Assembly: GCA_000310025.1 (NCBI GenBank)
Contig: FN648689.1
Coordinates: forward strand, 1 to 64,000
DNA: 64,000 nt
Reading direction: 5' to 3'
DNA from: Ectocarpus siliculosus
Lineage: Eukaryota > Sar > Phaeophyceae > Ectocarpales > Ectocarpaceae
Below, in pieces: positions 1 to 11,735 of this stretch (positions are counted from its first letter, which is position 1; the number at the start of each line of letters is the position of its first letter). The notes beneath the pieces are model-generated. The model ran no database searches. It saw only the letters and a list, made by a program, of their open reading frames with translations, and was not told the DNA's origin. The position numbers and the translations under genes are program-made.

Positions 1-1450
1 GACGATGAGGGTCATTCCCAACGTAGGTGACGCAACATATCACCCCCCCCCTGGACCCAGGGAGTCCAAGTAGGGTGAAAGAGTGTGTCCGGACTGATGT
101 TTGCAGATGATTTTGAGGAGGTATCCGAAACTCCAGAAGGGTTGCAAGAACAAATAGATGCGGCGGTAGGATACACCCGAAAATGGAGACTGTCGGCGAA
201 CGTAGGAAAATGCGCAGTAGTGGTCTGTAACGAAGACAAGAAAAATCCCGTAGAATTCACATGGAAATGAGGGGAGGAAGAACTACCGGTAGTAGACAAG
301 TATACGTACCTGGGAGTAGAGATTTCGAAGGAGTGCTCATGGGACGCACACATAGCGAAGTTGATTGGGAAGGGTAAAGCTCAGATAGGCAAGATGGACG
401 AGATCCTTACGGACCCACACCTAGACACTAGGATTAAGAGGTGTATTCTCTTGAATGTGATTGTACCTAAGCTAGAGTATGCAGGAGAGGTATGGGAAGG
501 TAACGAAAAGGCCGTCAAGCAGGTGGAAACGGTGCAGATGGCAGCGGCCAAGAAAATACTAGGATGTTCAAGTACAACGAGCAACACTGTATTGAGAGCA
601 GAATTGGGAATGTACTCTCTTAAAACAAAGAGAGACATGCAGAAGTTGAATAGGCAGTACAAGATAAGTAGAATGTCGGACGATAGACCACCAGCCATGG
701 TTGACAAGGCAGCTTGGGGAAAAGCGACTCCAGGGAAGAAGGGAATCAGATGGGACAAGGTGGTAGAGAAGGTTTGGAAGGAGATAGGAGACGAGGAGGA
801 GACGTTGGACACGGAAGGGTTCGGGGGGTTCAAGACGAAAGTCAAGGAGATGCTAGAGAGTAGGGAGGAGGCAACCCTTCGGAAGAAGGTACGAAGCGAA
901 TGACCACTTGGAGATATACGGGAAGTTGAAAGAAGGGATAGGGATGAAGACGTACTTGGACGGCCCCATGGACTATGCGAAAAAGCTGAAATTGCAATTT
1001 CGAGTAGGCGATCTGGACTTGCCAGAACGGAGGAAGAGGTATACCAGCCGTAGGAGAGAGGAAGAGGAGGATAGACACACATGTCCATTGTGGCAAATCG
1101 GAGGAGAGTAGACCCCACATAGTTGGGGAGTGTGAGTTGTACAGGAAGGAAAGAGAGGATCTCGAGGAGGAAATGAGACAGAGAGGATGTGACATGGACA
1201 AGTTTGGTAAATTAGACAACAGCGAAAAAACGATCGCGATAATTGGGGATAGATGGTGGGCACAAGAGGCCCTAGAGGACGGGGATAAGATTTTGAAGAA
1301 ATTTTTATGGAGTTTGTGGCAGAAACGTAAAGAGCTCCCAAATGTTGGTGGTGTCTCTAGTAGGTGTAGGAACGGTGCTCCGTCTCGAAAGGGACGCGTG
1401 GTCAATGGTCAAATTACTACGGCAAGCAACAAATGAGTACGCCCCCCCCC
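1..1450 (+). pseudogene. Decayed LINE reverse transcriptase, 3' part
   Basis: This is the C-terminal half of a non-LTR retrotransposon ORF. Starting near 85 the translation has the reverse-transcriptase catalytic box FADD (positions about 103-114), then WRLSANVGKCAVVV, then YTYLGVEI and the thumb-like region KRCILLNVIVPKLEYAGEVW. Near 1080-1135 comes a Cys/His segment (CPL...PHIVGEC) like the zinc-knuckle tail of these elements. The reading is broken by an in-frame TGA at 268-270, a stop at 901-903 and frame changes near 905 and 1112, so it cannot encode a working enzyme. The 5' part lies outside the window or is missing. The 3' end seems to be the C-run at 1440-1450, because a second fragment at about 36215-36285 shares the last 55 or so bases and stops at the same C-run. 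Family assignment is firm; the clade is not determined. Confidence 0.85.
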
Positions 1451-1656
1451 GGACCGATTTTCGAAGCTTCGATTACTCCACAGCAGTCAAGAGTGGCGGT
1501 GCCGGAAAATACGACGTTGGAACCGTCTGGTCGCGAGCTTTCCGAAAACGCATCGTTTGACCACTGTGGCATCATCTCGGTCGTGGAGTATCAATCGAGC
1601 TTTGAAAATCAGTCCAGAGGATGTGTGTGATATCCTCCGTAACCTACGGAAGTAAG
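1450..1656. mobile_element. Inverted-repeat element, left end lost to LINE insertion
   Basis: The inner arms GGACCGATTTTCGAAGC (from 1450) and the reverse complement of GCTTTGAAAATCAGTCC (about 1598-1615) pair as terminal inverted repeats. The right end runs through TATCCTCC to TACGGAAGTAAG, matching the right end of the intact copy at 63736-63959. The left arm stops at the C-run where the LINE 3' end begins, so the LINE probably inserted in or beside this arm. There is no coding capacity; it looks like a non-autonomous DNA element. Confidence 0.65.
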
Positions 1657-2158
1657 ACAACCAATTATCTTCGACATGGCACGTTGTATTGCATACTAGT
1701 TGTGTTGCGGAGACGGTGTTTGTATTGGTCGACGTTGTCGTTGGCCTTTAATTGCGCCATGCGCTGCTAGGTACAAGCATGCCTCACCCTTTATCATCCC
1801 GTTCTGGCGGACGCTTCGTCGATCTTGGCAGGGTTTCGAGGACCCTGCTGTGTTCCGCGATGCGCTACGGGTTCTGCAGGATGTCGATGGCTGCGACGAC
1901 GGCCTCGAGCTCGACGGTTTCAGCGGAGGGAGCGGCAAGGGCGGCGGCTTCAACGACGGGCACCCCTTGCCTGAACGGCCAGATGCGAAGAAGTGAGCCC
2001 AAGCAACACAGTAGTGCCAGCGAGATGCTTGCTTTTTTTCTTCTTTTTTTTTGTCTCGGCGTATTCCAGTTGTCAAAACCTGGCGTTGGTCTGGTGCTGG
2101 TGCGAACAGCGACGGAACAGGTCGGCTACAACGCACGGCAGCCGAAACTTGTACGGGG

Positions 2159-2382
2159 TACCGTAAGGTTGCGAGTCAGCGCACAGGGGTGCCGAGCGAT
2201 CCCCAACGCGTAATTTCTCCACAACCAGGAGGTCACCACTGTCGAGAGGGCGGTTTTGGAAATATCTCATCGAGATCTTTCCTGAGAAGTATCAGTTGGC
2301 GCTCGCACCCTCCTAGTTGTGGAAAAATTACGCTTTGAAAATCGATCGCACCTCTGTGCGCTGACTCGCAAAATTTACGGTA
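2159..2382. mobile_element. MITE-like element with long terminal inverted repeats
   Basis: The left arm starts TACCGTAA and continues GCGAGTCAGCGCACAG, then CGTAATTTCTCCACAACC. The right arm is its near reverse complement: GGTTGTGGAAAAATTACG-like sequence around 2315-2335, CTGTGCGCTGACTCGC at 2354-2369, ending TTTACGGTA at 2382. The arms are about 65 bp with a few mismatches around a centre of about 95 bp. Length is 224 bp, the same as the element at 63736-63959, and both begin (CT)TACCGTA, so they may be distant relatives. No clear target-site duplication was seen and no protein is encoded. Confidence 0.8.
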
Positions 2383-4416
2383 GACTGCAACCAGCACCTT
2401 CCAAAGAGGCACAAGTTGTGGTGTTCGTTTCTCCACCGGGCCACCGGTGGGATATTATAGATTCCCTGCCCGCGTTCTCTCGCGTACTGCCACAGTCCGA
2501 GTTCTGTTATGAACAGAAAGATAAGAGCCTGCATGGGAGGAATGATCATACAGTCGGGCCACATTCCTGGTGTGGTGTGGATTGGCGATTAACACTAATG
2601 CGGTGCTCTGGTAATTTCCAAGCTGTTTGCCTGTAAGCCCAAAAGGTCCATGCATCGGAATGATATTTTGAGTGGTTGCGTCCTGTCACGAGTGGTCTCC
2701 GCCATGCAACCTTTCGAGTACCCACTTTTGTCTGAGACACGGGTGGGTGTGCCCACTATTTTCTCTTTCCCTATTTTTTTTCTTTCGCCCGCCATAGCCG
2801 AGCACAGCTGTGGATCTGGCCCCGATGAACGAACGCGCCCACGAAAGCAATTGGCATGGACCCACTACGACGACAGGGCTGTCAGGCCTTGGGGCAAGAG
2901 AAACACCCCACATGCACATGATCGCGGGGTAGCAAGGGGGGGCTAATTTGACATTTGGCCAAGATATGGCACCAATCAAGGAAGCAATCTTCCCGGCAAT
3001 GACTATTTTCTCGAGACCGGTCCGAGCAAATCCTCTTCTGCAGATAAACACATTCCTACGTTTCCCACCAGTCATCGATTTCGTGAGCGCAACCCCTCTT
3101 CCAAGTATCCATGAACATGAGTCGTCGCGATCCCAACAAGATGGGCAACATTGTCTCATTGCCGTCAGCGACGGAGGGAACCTAGCTGTGTGCTTCGACG
3201 TACATATGCACGTCGTTTACAAGGCGCGCCTCCGGAGTGGGCTCATCAGAGCAGAGTAGTAGTGCCATCGTGATGTAAGATAAAAGTAACGCCCGTATTG
3301 GTGAGAATCAGCTGCCAGCTGCCATCAGTGATGTCTCCCAAGCTCGAACAGCTCACACCGTCGACACGTTTTTACTCGGAAGAGCCGAGCGAACCTCACC
3401 GAACCACAAAGAAGAATATACAACTTTGTATTCAGTCTACATTTTTCTATTGAGCTCGTCTAACCGACCGCCCGGTGGAATGTATTTCCAGGCTTCCGGA
3501 CTGGAGAAGGGACGCTCAGGAGGCCCAGGGCAGGGGCTTGCTGAAGGTTGACGACGTGGACAAGTGCAGCCGCAACCGGTTTCACAGGGTCCCCACGGCC
3601 CTGAACCAATAGAAACCCGACCTAGACTAGATTTTGGTGGAATTTTTCGCAAGTCGTAGGTGTACATAGCGGGTGTTGGATTTTCTGCGCTTGTTGGCGT
3701 TAACATTAGTGCCGGGAATCCTAGGATAGACGGCTTTGCAGACAGACGTACTCGGGATCCCACAGCACGGGCAGACTTGTTTTGTCTTGCTCCAAGACGA
3801 CGGTACCAGTGTGTACAATGAAACAGGATACTGCACGGGTCGGCGGTTATTTGCCTCCAACCTCCCCTACGGTTGATGTTAAGGCGTCTTGCCTCGGGAG
3901 AAGGGAGCCTTGTTTTGTGTTTCCCGGGCGTTCGGGCGGCACTTCTGGTCCAATTGTAGTAAGCGCGTCTTGCGTTGAAAAGGTCGGTCGGGTTTGTGGC
4001 GTACAATATTTGTAGATAGATGCGCTATTTACTCTCCGAGCCCAGCACGGATTTGAGGATATGGTGAAGGGGATGTTGGGATACCGCTTAGCTTGTGTCG
4101 CATTTCGCTTAATATCAGTCATGTTTCGTATGAGTTGGAATCGGCCGACACGACTGCTGTGGTGCCAGATCAGGGCGTGTCTTGATGTGGATCGCAGGTG
4201 ATGGGGTTTAGGAATTTCATGCTACCCAGTCCGATCGACGTGAATGACAAGAGCTCCACCAGCTGCAGTTGTATTCTTGGCGATACTGCTACCCCCAAGG
4301 ATCGACATGAAACCGACCAGAAACGGCCGTTTCCTGTGCGTAGAAAGTTGTACCGTCGTTTCCTCCTCGTAGCAAGAGGAAGTGTCGCGTGCAGTGTACT
4401 TACACATATATGACCG
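2383..4416. other. No supportable gene
   Basis: Several short ORFs occur on both strands, the longest 189 codons on the minus strand at 3437-4006. None shows a recognisable domain or splice context. A plus-strand ORF at 2948-3259 reads somewhat like protein but could not be connected to anything. Confidence 0.4.
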
Positions 4417-4494
4417 GTCGCCCCGGTGGTCTAGTGGGTACCCTCGCAGCCTACTAAGGGCCAGGTCATACGGGTTCGAGTCCCGGCAGAATGA
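4417..4494 (+). other. tRNA-like sequence, probably a tRNA relic or SINE head
   Basis: An A-box (TGGTCTAGTGG, 4427-4437) and a perfect B-box (GGTTCGAGTCC, 4473-4483) are spaced as in a tRNA. The T-arm pairs at four of five positions. The seven bases before the A-box do not pair with the seven after the T-arm, and the D- and anticodon stems are poor, so this is not a functional tRNA. It resembles a tRNA-derived SINE promoter head. Confidence 0.45.
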
Positions 4495-5323
4495 GTTCAT
4501 TTTCTCACTAAATAAATCCTGGTTTCACGTTGGAAGCGACACGCTGCAAAGCTCGTTGTTAGTAAACTCGATCGACTTCATTATAGGTCGCGAGGGAAGG
4601 GATTGCTGTGCCCTTCTGGCGAAAAAAATATCTCAGGCAAGAACCGCAGGAGGGGGTTTAACCTCCCCCTTCTATGTGACCCCGGTTGGGTCGTCTGGCT
4701 AATAGCAGTGGAGGATGGGGGCCACAGGAGCACACGACAGAGTCCAATGATGGGAGAAAACAATTTAAAAAAAAAAATGTAGCAGACTATGTATCTGAGT
4801 GTAATATTTTCACAGCAATTCTTCACTTGCACCAGATGGCATCACCGGGAGATGGAGAGCAAAGAATAGACATTAATGCGATCCTCACATCGAACGACGG
4901 AGAAAGGGTTTGCCATCAGGGGCATCTTAGGCATGAGGCAACAGACACCGTAAAACACGAGGATCGTATCCCAAACGAACCTCCGAATTTACATGATACA
5001 CAGGATGATGTGGAAAGCTCGAGGTTTAGGGGAGTTCAATGGCGCTCAATGTGTTGGAAATGGGCTCGATGACCTGCTGGGGTAGAACCTGAAATGCTAA
5101 TAACCTGTTGGCGGCTAGACTTAACCCTGGGTTTGGGCGCATCCCTGGTAGTGGCCGTTGTGTACAGAGGCTTACAGGGTGAATGTGCACCAGATAAGAT
5201 GAATTATTGGCATGTAGTTGGTCGTAACGTATGAAAAAGAAAGGGACGGGATCCTGACACTCGAAATAGTCCACAAGGACCTTGAAGTGGCCAAGCGCCT
5301 TGGCCGTTGCAGGGAGGAAGCGA

Positions 5324-5386
5324 AATAGAGAGAGCGAGAGAGAGAGATACATATATATATAGAGAGAGAGAGATGGGGGGGGGGCA
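5324..5386. repeat. GA/TA microsatellite with G-run
   Basis: A GAGAGA tract, then TATATATATA, then GAGAGAGAGA and a G-run. Simple-sequence DNA; the ORFs through it are artefacts. Confidence 0.9.
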
Positions 5387-5622
5387 CCACGGGTGCGAGC
5401 CTCCATCCTCATCACGGAAAGAAACCACGCACGGGCGATTGCAACGTACCCATCACGGTAATAGACAGTTGATGCGATTCGTGGCTCAATGTACTAACTC
5501 GTAGGTCTCGATGTGTAACCCGATCACATAATTAATACACTGAACTCCTATCCCGGCAATACGTGTTAGGTGATTAACCTTCGCTGTTTGAGATTTAAAG
5601 CATAAACTTCAACCAACAACAT

Positions 5623-6035
5623 CTACAGCCGAGAACATATCCAACTGTTCCAGACCAAGAGTCCCACCAACGACATTATCACTTGCTTCACAGTGGAAGC
5701 GAAAAGGGCGTGGTCCATCCGAAACGGCATCCCAATCAGGGTACTCAACAACAGGACAACTCGCCAGTTCGTGAAGTGGTGCAGAACCACAGGTTTCACA
5801 AGTTCGGTGAATTGTTCCACAAGAGGTCGAACACGCTTAGCCTCTGCGGGAGGAATATCCGACCAGCAGCTCCAACTACCCAGAATTCCTTCAAACCGCT
5901 TGTTGGCTATGGGCATCGTTCTAGGGCGAGGACCTAGAGATCGTTCTCGTCACCGCGACATTGGCAACCGATGCCTCGTCAATCACTAGAGCGCCCAAAC
6001 AATAGCCTACACGGGCGCCGCAGGGGGCTGTTCGT
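5623..6035 (-). pseudogene. Unrecognised coding-like fragment, related to 31340-31690
   Basis: The minus-strand frame is open for about 135 codons and reads like protein: GYCLGALVIDEAS (Walker-B-like VIDEAS, near 6000), then PPAEAKRVRPLVEQF, then LSTLIGMPFRMDHALF and VIMSLVGLLVWNSW before the stop at 5623. The last 38 residues align with the plus-strand ORF at 31340-31690 (LSAQIGMSFLIDY...VVTGLVGQL) at about 15 identical positions, and the DNA is also visibly similar there. I do not recognise the family. VIDEAS would suit a P-loop NTPase or helicase, but no Walker A is visible. It could be a fragment of a repeated mobile-element ORF. Confidence 0.4.
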
Positions 6036-6690
6036 TGTTGAAGGTGGCAGGAACCATCTCAGAGGACGACGTTATTCCAGGGCCACTTCCAGCCACTACA
6101 ATACCCATGACAACGAGTACCTTTTGCCGTATGCAGCCCACGGGGACTCTTCGCTTGAAAGAGGAAGAGAGTGGAGAAAATTGATGGAGTTCATCACACT
6201 GGAAAGTTGTAAGCGATTGGCACTCCGAACAAAACTTTCAATGATTCTGAATTATTTCAAAAAACATTTGGTCGAACCCCTCACAGTTGCTAATCCGCAG
6301 TTTAACGTGAACCTATACAGTAGATGCCAACTCTGAGCTTCCACCAAAATAATGTACGTCACTCTTTCCGTCTTGTGACAGAAGACTAAATGCTATAAAC
6401 CAAGCGTCAGCAGGAGCTCATAAAATTGACACACCCCGCCGAACACAAACCCCAAACAGGATATCGCCATCAAACGCGCAAACGACACAATCAACGAAAT
6501 ACATCGAACGGGAAGTACTTTTGAGGTGAAATGTTCGTGGCATCCGACGTGAATCGAAACCCCTCCTTCGACATGTTGCTTTCGTGCATTTCAAGCACTC
6601 CAACTGTCAGCAGCTCTACTCCCAGTTCCCACAATACAGTCTCGCAATCGATATGTTTTGCTCCAAAGCATCTACTAGTCTAGAGCTTCG

Positions 6691-7806
6691 CTAATCAAAG
6701 GTACTGCAATAACCACTGCTCCGAGCACCATCAAAGCTACAGGTCTGTACTACTTTGTACAAGACTTCTACCGTGGAAGGAATAGTGACCCCATCCATTT
6801 TCGTGCATTCATACACGGCCAGCTGACGAAGGCCTGTTGGCCATCCGATTCCGAGGAGAAGGCTATCGTTACCAAAATCTGGATCACGGAAATCGAAGAG
6901 ACGAAGTACTTCAAGGTTGGGCATCCACGTCCCCAGCCCTTGCAGTGACTGTTTGAAGTCGTCGCCTAGTGGAGTCGACGCAAAGACATAGGCCAACCAC
7001 GGCTGTCGATGCGTTGGTCGAAGTACGAGTACATCGTTATCACGTTTTCTTCTACATCGATCACAGATCCAATCGTAAGCTCTTGCAATGACGACGGCCA
7101 CCTGACGTTGTCAATCGGCTGGTTGAAGTCAGTTCCGAAATTAATCCTCTGAAGTGAATCTAGCCAACACACCCCGTTAATGGGCTGGTTGAAGGTTACC
7201 CCCAGGTCAAGTTGGTGCAGTGAGCTCGGTAGAATGTCTCCCACAATCGGTTGGTTGAAACTGGCCAAGAAAGCGAGCTGCCTGAGCGACGCCGGAAACT
7301 TGGCATGCTCGATCGGCTGGTTGAACATCTTACCGAATTTAAGCGTCTGCAGAGATGCTGGCCACTCGACCAGACTGACCGGCTCGTTGAATAGTGAAGA
7401 AATGAAAAACTGGATCTTTTCCAACCGTCGCGGCCATGCCACAGCCTCAACGCTTCCAACGAAGTCTCGCCAAACTTCAGGCAGTCCACGTCTGTCATTG
7501 CAAATATCGGGATGCTCAATTCCGCTGCTTTCCGCATGCCCCACGTCACGCGGCGCGCTCTTAGCCGTGGCACGCGCGTCCGGCATAGCAGCTCCGGGTG
7601 TGGAGGTGGGGCATCTGCCCTTGCAAGCAGCCTGCGTGGGATTTGTGCGTCAACTTTCAAGTGCAGGGTCTGGTAGTTTCTGCACGCGACGCAGAACTCC
7701 AAGGACGCCAGCTGCAGCTCCTTGGTCGACGTGTACCAGCTCTCCCCGTTGCACGTCTCGTTCAAAGCGATGACGAGCGCGTTCAAGCATGAGCTACGAC
7801 TGGGTC
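6691..7806 (-). pseudogene. FNIP-repeat protein gene copy broken by two frameshifts
   Basis: Paralogue of the gene at 26091-28038. It starts after a splice-acceptor-like tract (TTGTTTCTTCCGCAG, exon from 7806) at the same residue as the other copy, GPSRSSCLNAL versus GPTSNSCLNAF. The N-terminal region (WYTSTKELQLASLEFC) is very similar. Six or so FNIP-type repeats follow (FNQPIEHAKFPASL, FNQPINGVCWLDSL, FNQPIDNVRWPSSL), then the C-terminal region SLQGLGTWMPNLEVLRL. Comparison with the intact copy shows one missing base near 7460 and another near 6972 (CTCCACTAG against CTCACACTA), each shifting the frame. The copy also has far fewer repeats. Unless these are assembly errors, it is a pseudogene. 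An upstream exon beyond 7806 was not found. Confidence 0.85.
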
Positions 7807-8334
7807 CTGCGGAAGAAACAACGGTGTACGGGCGTATACATGAGCTAGGCCAGAAGCATAACATCATTCACGTGCCGTGTGTGCAAGGGTGGCAGCGAGG
7901 AGAAAAATGGCAGGGGCTGGGCCCAAGTACACATAGATGTGTGTTTTGGTTGGTCGGCGACGTGTTTCATGTTACACGCGAGAGGCAGCATGCATGCGAT
8001 AGATACACGCATGCAGTGGAGACTGATCTGATGCACAGCATGGCATCTGACAACGAGGAGATAGACGAGAGACGCTGACATGGTGTGTATGTTTCCAAGA
8101 CGCTGCTAGTTGAACGTACGTCCTGGCTGTGTGTTGGGTGGTGTGTGTCGATGAACAGCAGCACGCGGTAGAGGTTTAAGACAGAGAATAGAAGGACCAC
8201 GCTATTGAATAACACCAACATAAATGACGGTGCTGTAGAGGTCTACTGCTGCGCTGCGGTGTGAGTCAGCTCCTGGCAGACTCCATGATGTTCGTGCGAC
8301 ATGTTGATTGAGAGGGCAGTCCGACAAGCCTTGG

Positions 8335-8381
8335 AGGATGCTGAGCAGCGATTCACATGGATGCTGAGCAGCGATTCACAT
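8335..8381. repeat. Two-copy direct repeat
   Basis: GGATGCTGAGCAGCGATTCA is present twice in tandem, directly adjacent. Confidence 0.9.
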
Positions 8382-8656
8382 AGCGCGCAGGCACACAGAT
8401 GTAAGCGGCAACAGCGGGTTGGCGCCTTTGTTTGACGATATTCGACGGATGTGTTTTGCATGAAACCCATTCCACAACAGGGGCAGGTGTCAAGCAATGC
8501 AAGCAATGTATCGGGCACCTGTTTCAAAAGGATATATATCGCTTCCCACAGAGAAAAAACGACAAAATACGTTTCTCGAATTTCATGGTTCTCGCCTGGT
8601 ATAAAGGGCCCAAGACTGATTCTTAGGCTGCCGTTTTCTCAGTTTGGTTATAACGG

Positions 8657-8672
8657 GGAGGGGGGGGGGGGG
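8657..8672. repeat. G-run
   Basis: Homopolymer-rich stretch in otherwise featureless DNA (about 8390-9050), where I see no gene. Confidence 0.8.
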
Positions 8673-9049
8673 TCGTTTCCCTTACTCCCCCTAAAATTTA
8701 GGCTTATTCCGTAAAAGCAAACCTAAACAACCGTAGGGCCCATTTGCTTAGAGCCCGAATACTTGTAAGCATTCCAGCCCGTGAGCAAGAAATTGGGCCC
8801 GTTTTCCCACTAGATAGCTAAAGTGTTCACATCAGAAATGAGAGGGGTTAGAGCCCAATCGTGCTACAACGAGGATCTATACCGTCTGTTCAAGAAACGG
8901 AGGCCAACGTCGTGGTGTCAGACACAAACTCTCTGCAGGTGTCGAAGTTTCAGGCGGTTCTGGGTCCGGTTGGTGGCAATCGAGCCGAAAAATCCATACC
9001 TGCCACATTGCACTGCTGAATTGATGCATGAGCCGATTTCGTGACAGGG

Positions 9050-9640
9050 GCACGTATGACCAGTAAAAACCGCGTGCAACATCCTCAAAGAGCAGCCAAT
9101 GGCGTGCGGTGATACACACACCGTTTGCAAGCGTCCCGGGAAAAGTCTCAGCAATGATTGCGCACGCTCTCAAAATTCAAACAGACGTGTGTTTCGATTC
9201 GATGATATTTATTTTCCTCTTTTCATGATCCGGTCCGCCGCGTGTTAGCTCCGTCTGTGTCCAGTCAAAGTCAAAGGCGCATGTCAGAGAAAGGGACTCG
9301 CCCCATAATGTACACGCACACCAGCCAATGGCGTGAGGTCATACACATGCTCTGTGAAGGCTTCCGAAAATCATGGCCAAAATGTCCGGTGTCGATTGCA
9401 CCCGGCCTGCAAATGCGAGCTGAAAGTAAGTTTCGATGTTGGCGTTTTGGACGTCCGCCTTGTTCGTTCTGGTTGCTCCGAGTGTGACGAGTCAAAAACG
9501 CATGCCAGAGGCCTTAGGCAGACGATATCCACAAACAGCAGTCAAACGTGGTGTGAGGTCCTACGTATTCCCTTTGTAGGCCACCCGAAAACATGGCGCA
9601 CTGTGTGTTTGTCGGCCGCAAACGAGCCGAAAACGTGAAC
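9050..9640. repeat. Degenerate tandem repeat of about 225 bp, three units
   Basis: Three related blocks start with GCCAATGGCGTG (9094), GCCAATGGCGTGAGGTC (9323) and an eroded AAACGTGGTGTGAGGTC (9543). The last two continue into similar text (TTCCGAAAATCATGGC and CACCCGAAAACATGGC). Translated in one frame the units share SQWREVIH-like and KTW-like words, so it might be an eroded coding repeat, but no frame stays open throughout. Confidence 0.5.
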
Positions 9641-10199
9641 GGAAGCACTCTGTGACCCACCAAAACTTCAATCGACCTTGTTTCCACGGGGAAAACAATG
9701 CGTCTCGAAAGACCGTGAGAATGTCGCTCGGAATTGAACAATTTTCCGTTGCAGTTCTTCCGCAGAGAACTAACCACGAATCAGAATGCCGAGAAAACAA
9801 CAGGGTAATATCCGCCCTAAACTTTTTCAGGCCTACAGGGGCCGCACAATATATTTTCCCCGGCGACGAAACAAATTGCGCTACAAATATTTCTGTTGCG
9901 GCAAGCGGTAAGTTAAATCCGGCCTGGTGTTGCGCTTCCCCATCTTCCCCCCAAAATGTCGGGAGCTGCACCAGCGAAGCAACCGCCTGACACGCTACTC
10001 GCAGGAGCGCAAGGCAGTCTATCGGTTTCAGCTCAGTCAACCCTGTCGTCCTCTTGTTCTGAATTTGTGAGTGCCACACTCGAACCGGCATCACATGTTG
10101 ATTCCACGAGCGATGATAGCGGAGACAATCAATCAAACACCACAGAAACAAGGCACTCCCATCCAGACCTCTACCACCGTGCGTGCGTCATCATGCTGT

Positions 10200-11735
10200 T
10201 CAATCAAAAGCACATGTCGAATTGCAGCGTGGACAAGATCCACCACACTCACTCATACTGAATGAAGAGGATTTCGGCTCTGCCACCTCAATAGTCTCGT
10301 CCGGTTTGAACACAAGCGAAGTGATTCTGGCATGGTTGTACCCAGAGATGACAATATCGCCTTCGAAATGATGTTCTTTCATCTGTTCGCGGACCGTTCG
10401 AAACGATTTGTACTCCAACGTGGGAAAGAAAACGAAAACTGTGTTGTAAATGGCAAACAATTCGTTAGGTTTTAGAACGAAAAGAAAAAAATCACAAGGA
10501 TGCTGAGATTCGAATAGCGTTCAGGTGTGTGCGACCCTTTTACCTCATGATCGAACCATGATACACCCAATCTGCCTGTGCCCGAAATCGTTAAGCAGTG
10601 ACACATCCATGTCGAGGTTCAAGGTTTGATCTGGGCACGCTGACCGAGTGAGCGACGTGCATGATTCGTATTGGCAGATGGGTAGGCGTGAGTTTTTGCA
10701 TTTGCGACAGCAATGGAATAATTTGCTTGTCCGCGGGCACGAGAATATCGGGTAAATCGCCGATACATTCACTCCAGGCAACCAATTTTGCACAAATAGC
10801 CACCGATAGTGTAGAGGTTATCCAGAAAAGGTGGGGAGAACCCATTCTCAGAGTGGACCTGCTCAGTTTACATCGAATCGTGGTGCTTCTTCGCACCAAA
10901 TGGCCTTTGGTGGCTTTGATCAACTCCAAAGAGAAACGAAAAGAAAACACGCAGCTCATTCAACATTCTGGAAACAACAATTCTACCCGTAGCGGCCGGT
11001 ACAAACTTTGCGACCAGTCCAAAACCCCGTCAGGTGTTTGACGAGACGTCAAGGTTCAATCCACAATATTACGTTCCGATCTACCGCCGGGTTCGATGCA
11101 CGTTCTGCCTAACCCGTCGCATACCTCAATGCTAGGGATGTACCTCGTACAGACTTTCACAAAAACAGTACCCAGCCACCAAACCCAACATATTGGCGTC
11201 TCCCCAACTCGGTGCGAGTGCAACCATTTTACAATCTCCGGATTTCAACAAGGAACTTACCAGGCATAGTTGGGAGCAAAGGAACGGCGGGAAAGGCCGG
11301 GGCTGAAAACGCAAACTCCTTCTCCAGCAAAGAGACGCAGTCTTTAAGAATCGACAGAGCCGGCTCCGGCTCTGATCCGGACCAAACCAGCACCAGCTGG
11401 GCTAGTCGCGTCGCCGCTCGCCACGGCCGTGCCCCATTCATCTGCGAAATCGTCGATTCGCCGGTGTTGTCAAAGATATGCGCTGGATATTCATCCTATG
11501 CCCTACTCCCGAATACAGGGATTTACTTCGAAACGAAATTCGACCACAAAAAAAACTTCAATGTGGTCCAGAGGACAAGCTTCGTCACACCATTAGCATT
11601 CAGATGTTCACACTTGTCGCACATGTCAGAAATAAAAACTGCCAAACCAAAACCACCAATGCCCGATTGAATCGCCGCCTGGGGATGTTCACAGGGTGCT
11701 TGATTGAGCGTGATATGTGTGGCGTAGCCTTCCAT
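10200..11735 (-). pseudogene. Decayed coding-like block, family unknown
   Basis: Several adjacent minus-strand frames read like real protein but are separated by stops and frame changes. Examples are YATHITLNQAPCEHPQ and CDKCEHLNANGVTKLVLW (11523-11735), LAQLVLVWSGSEPEPALSIL (11229-11441), LPDILVPADKQIIPLLSQM (10591-10959, possibly continuing in another frame to LNLDMDVSLLNDFGHRQIGC), and YKSFRTVREQMKEHHFEGDI (10200-10460). I cannot name the family. The pattern suits an old gene or viral or transposon ORF decaying in place, but some segments could be exons. Confidence 0.3.
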
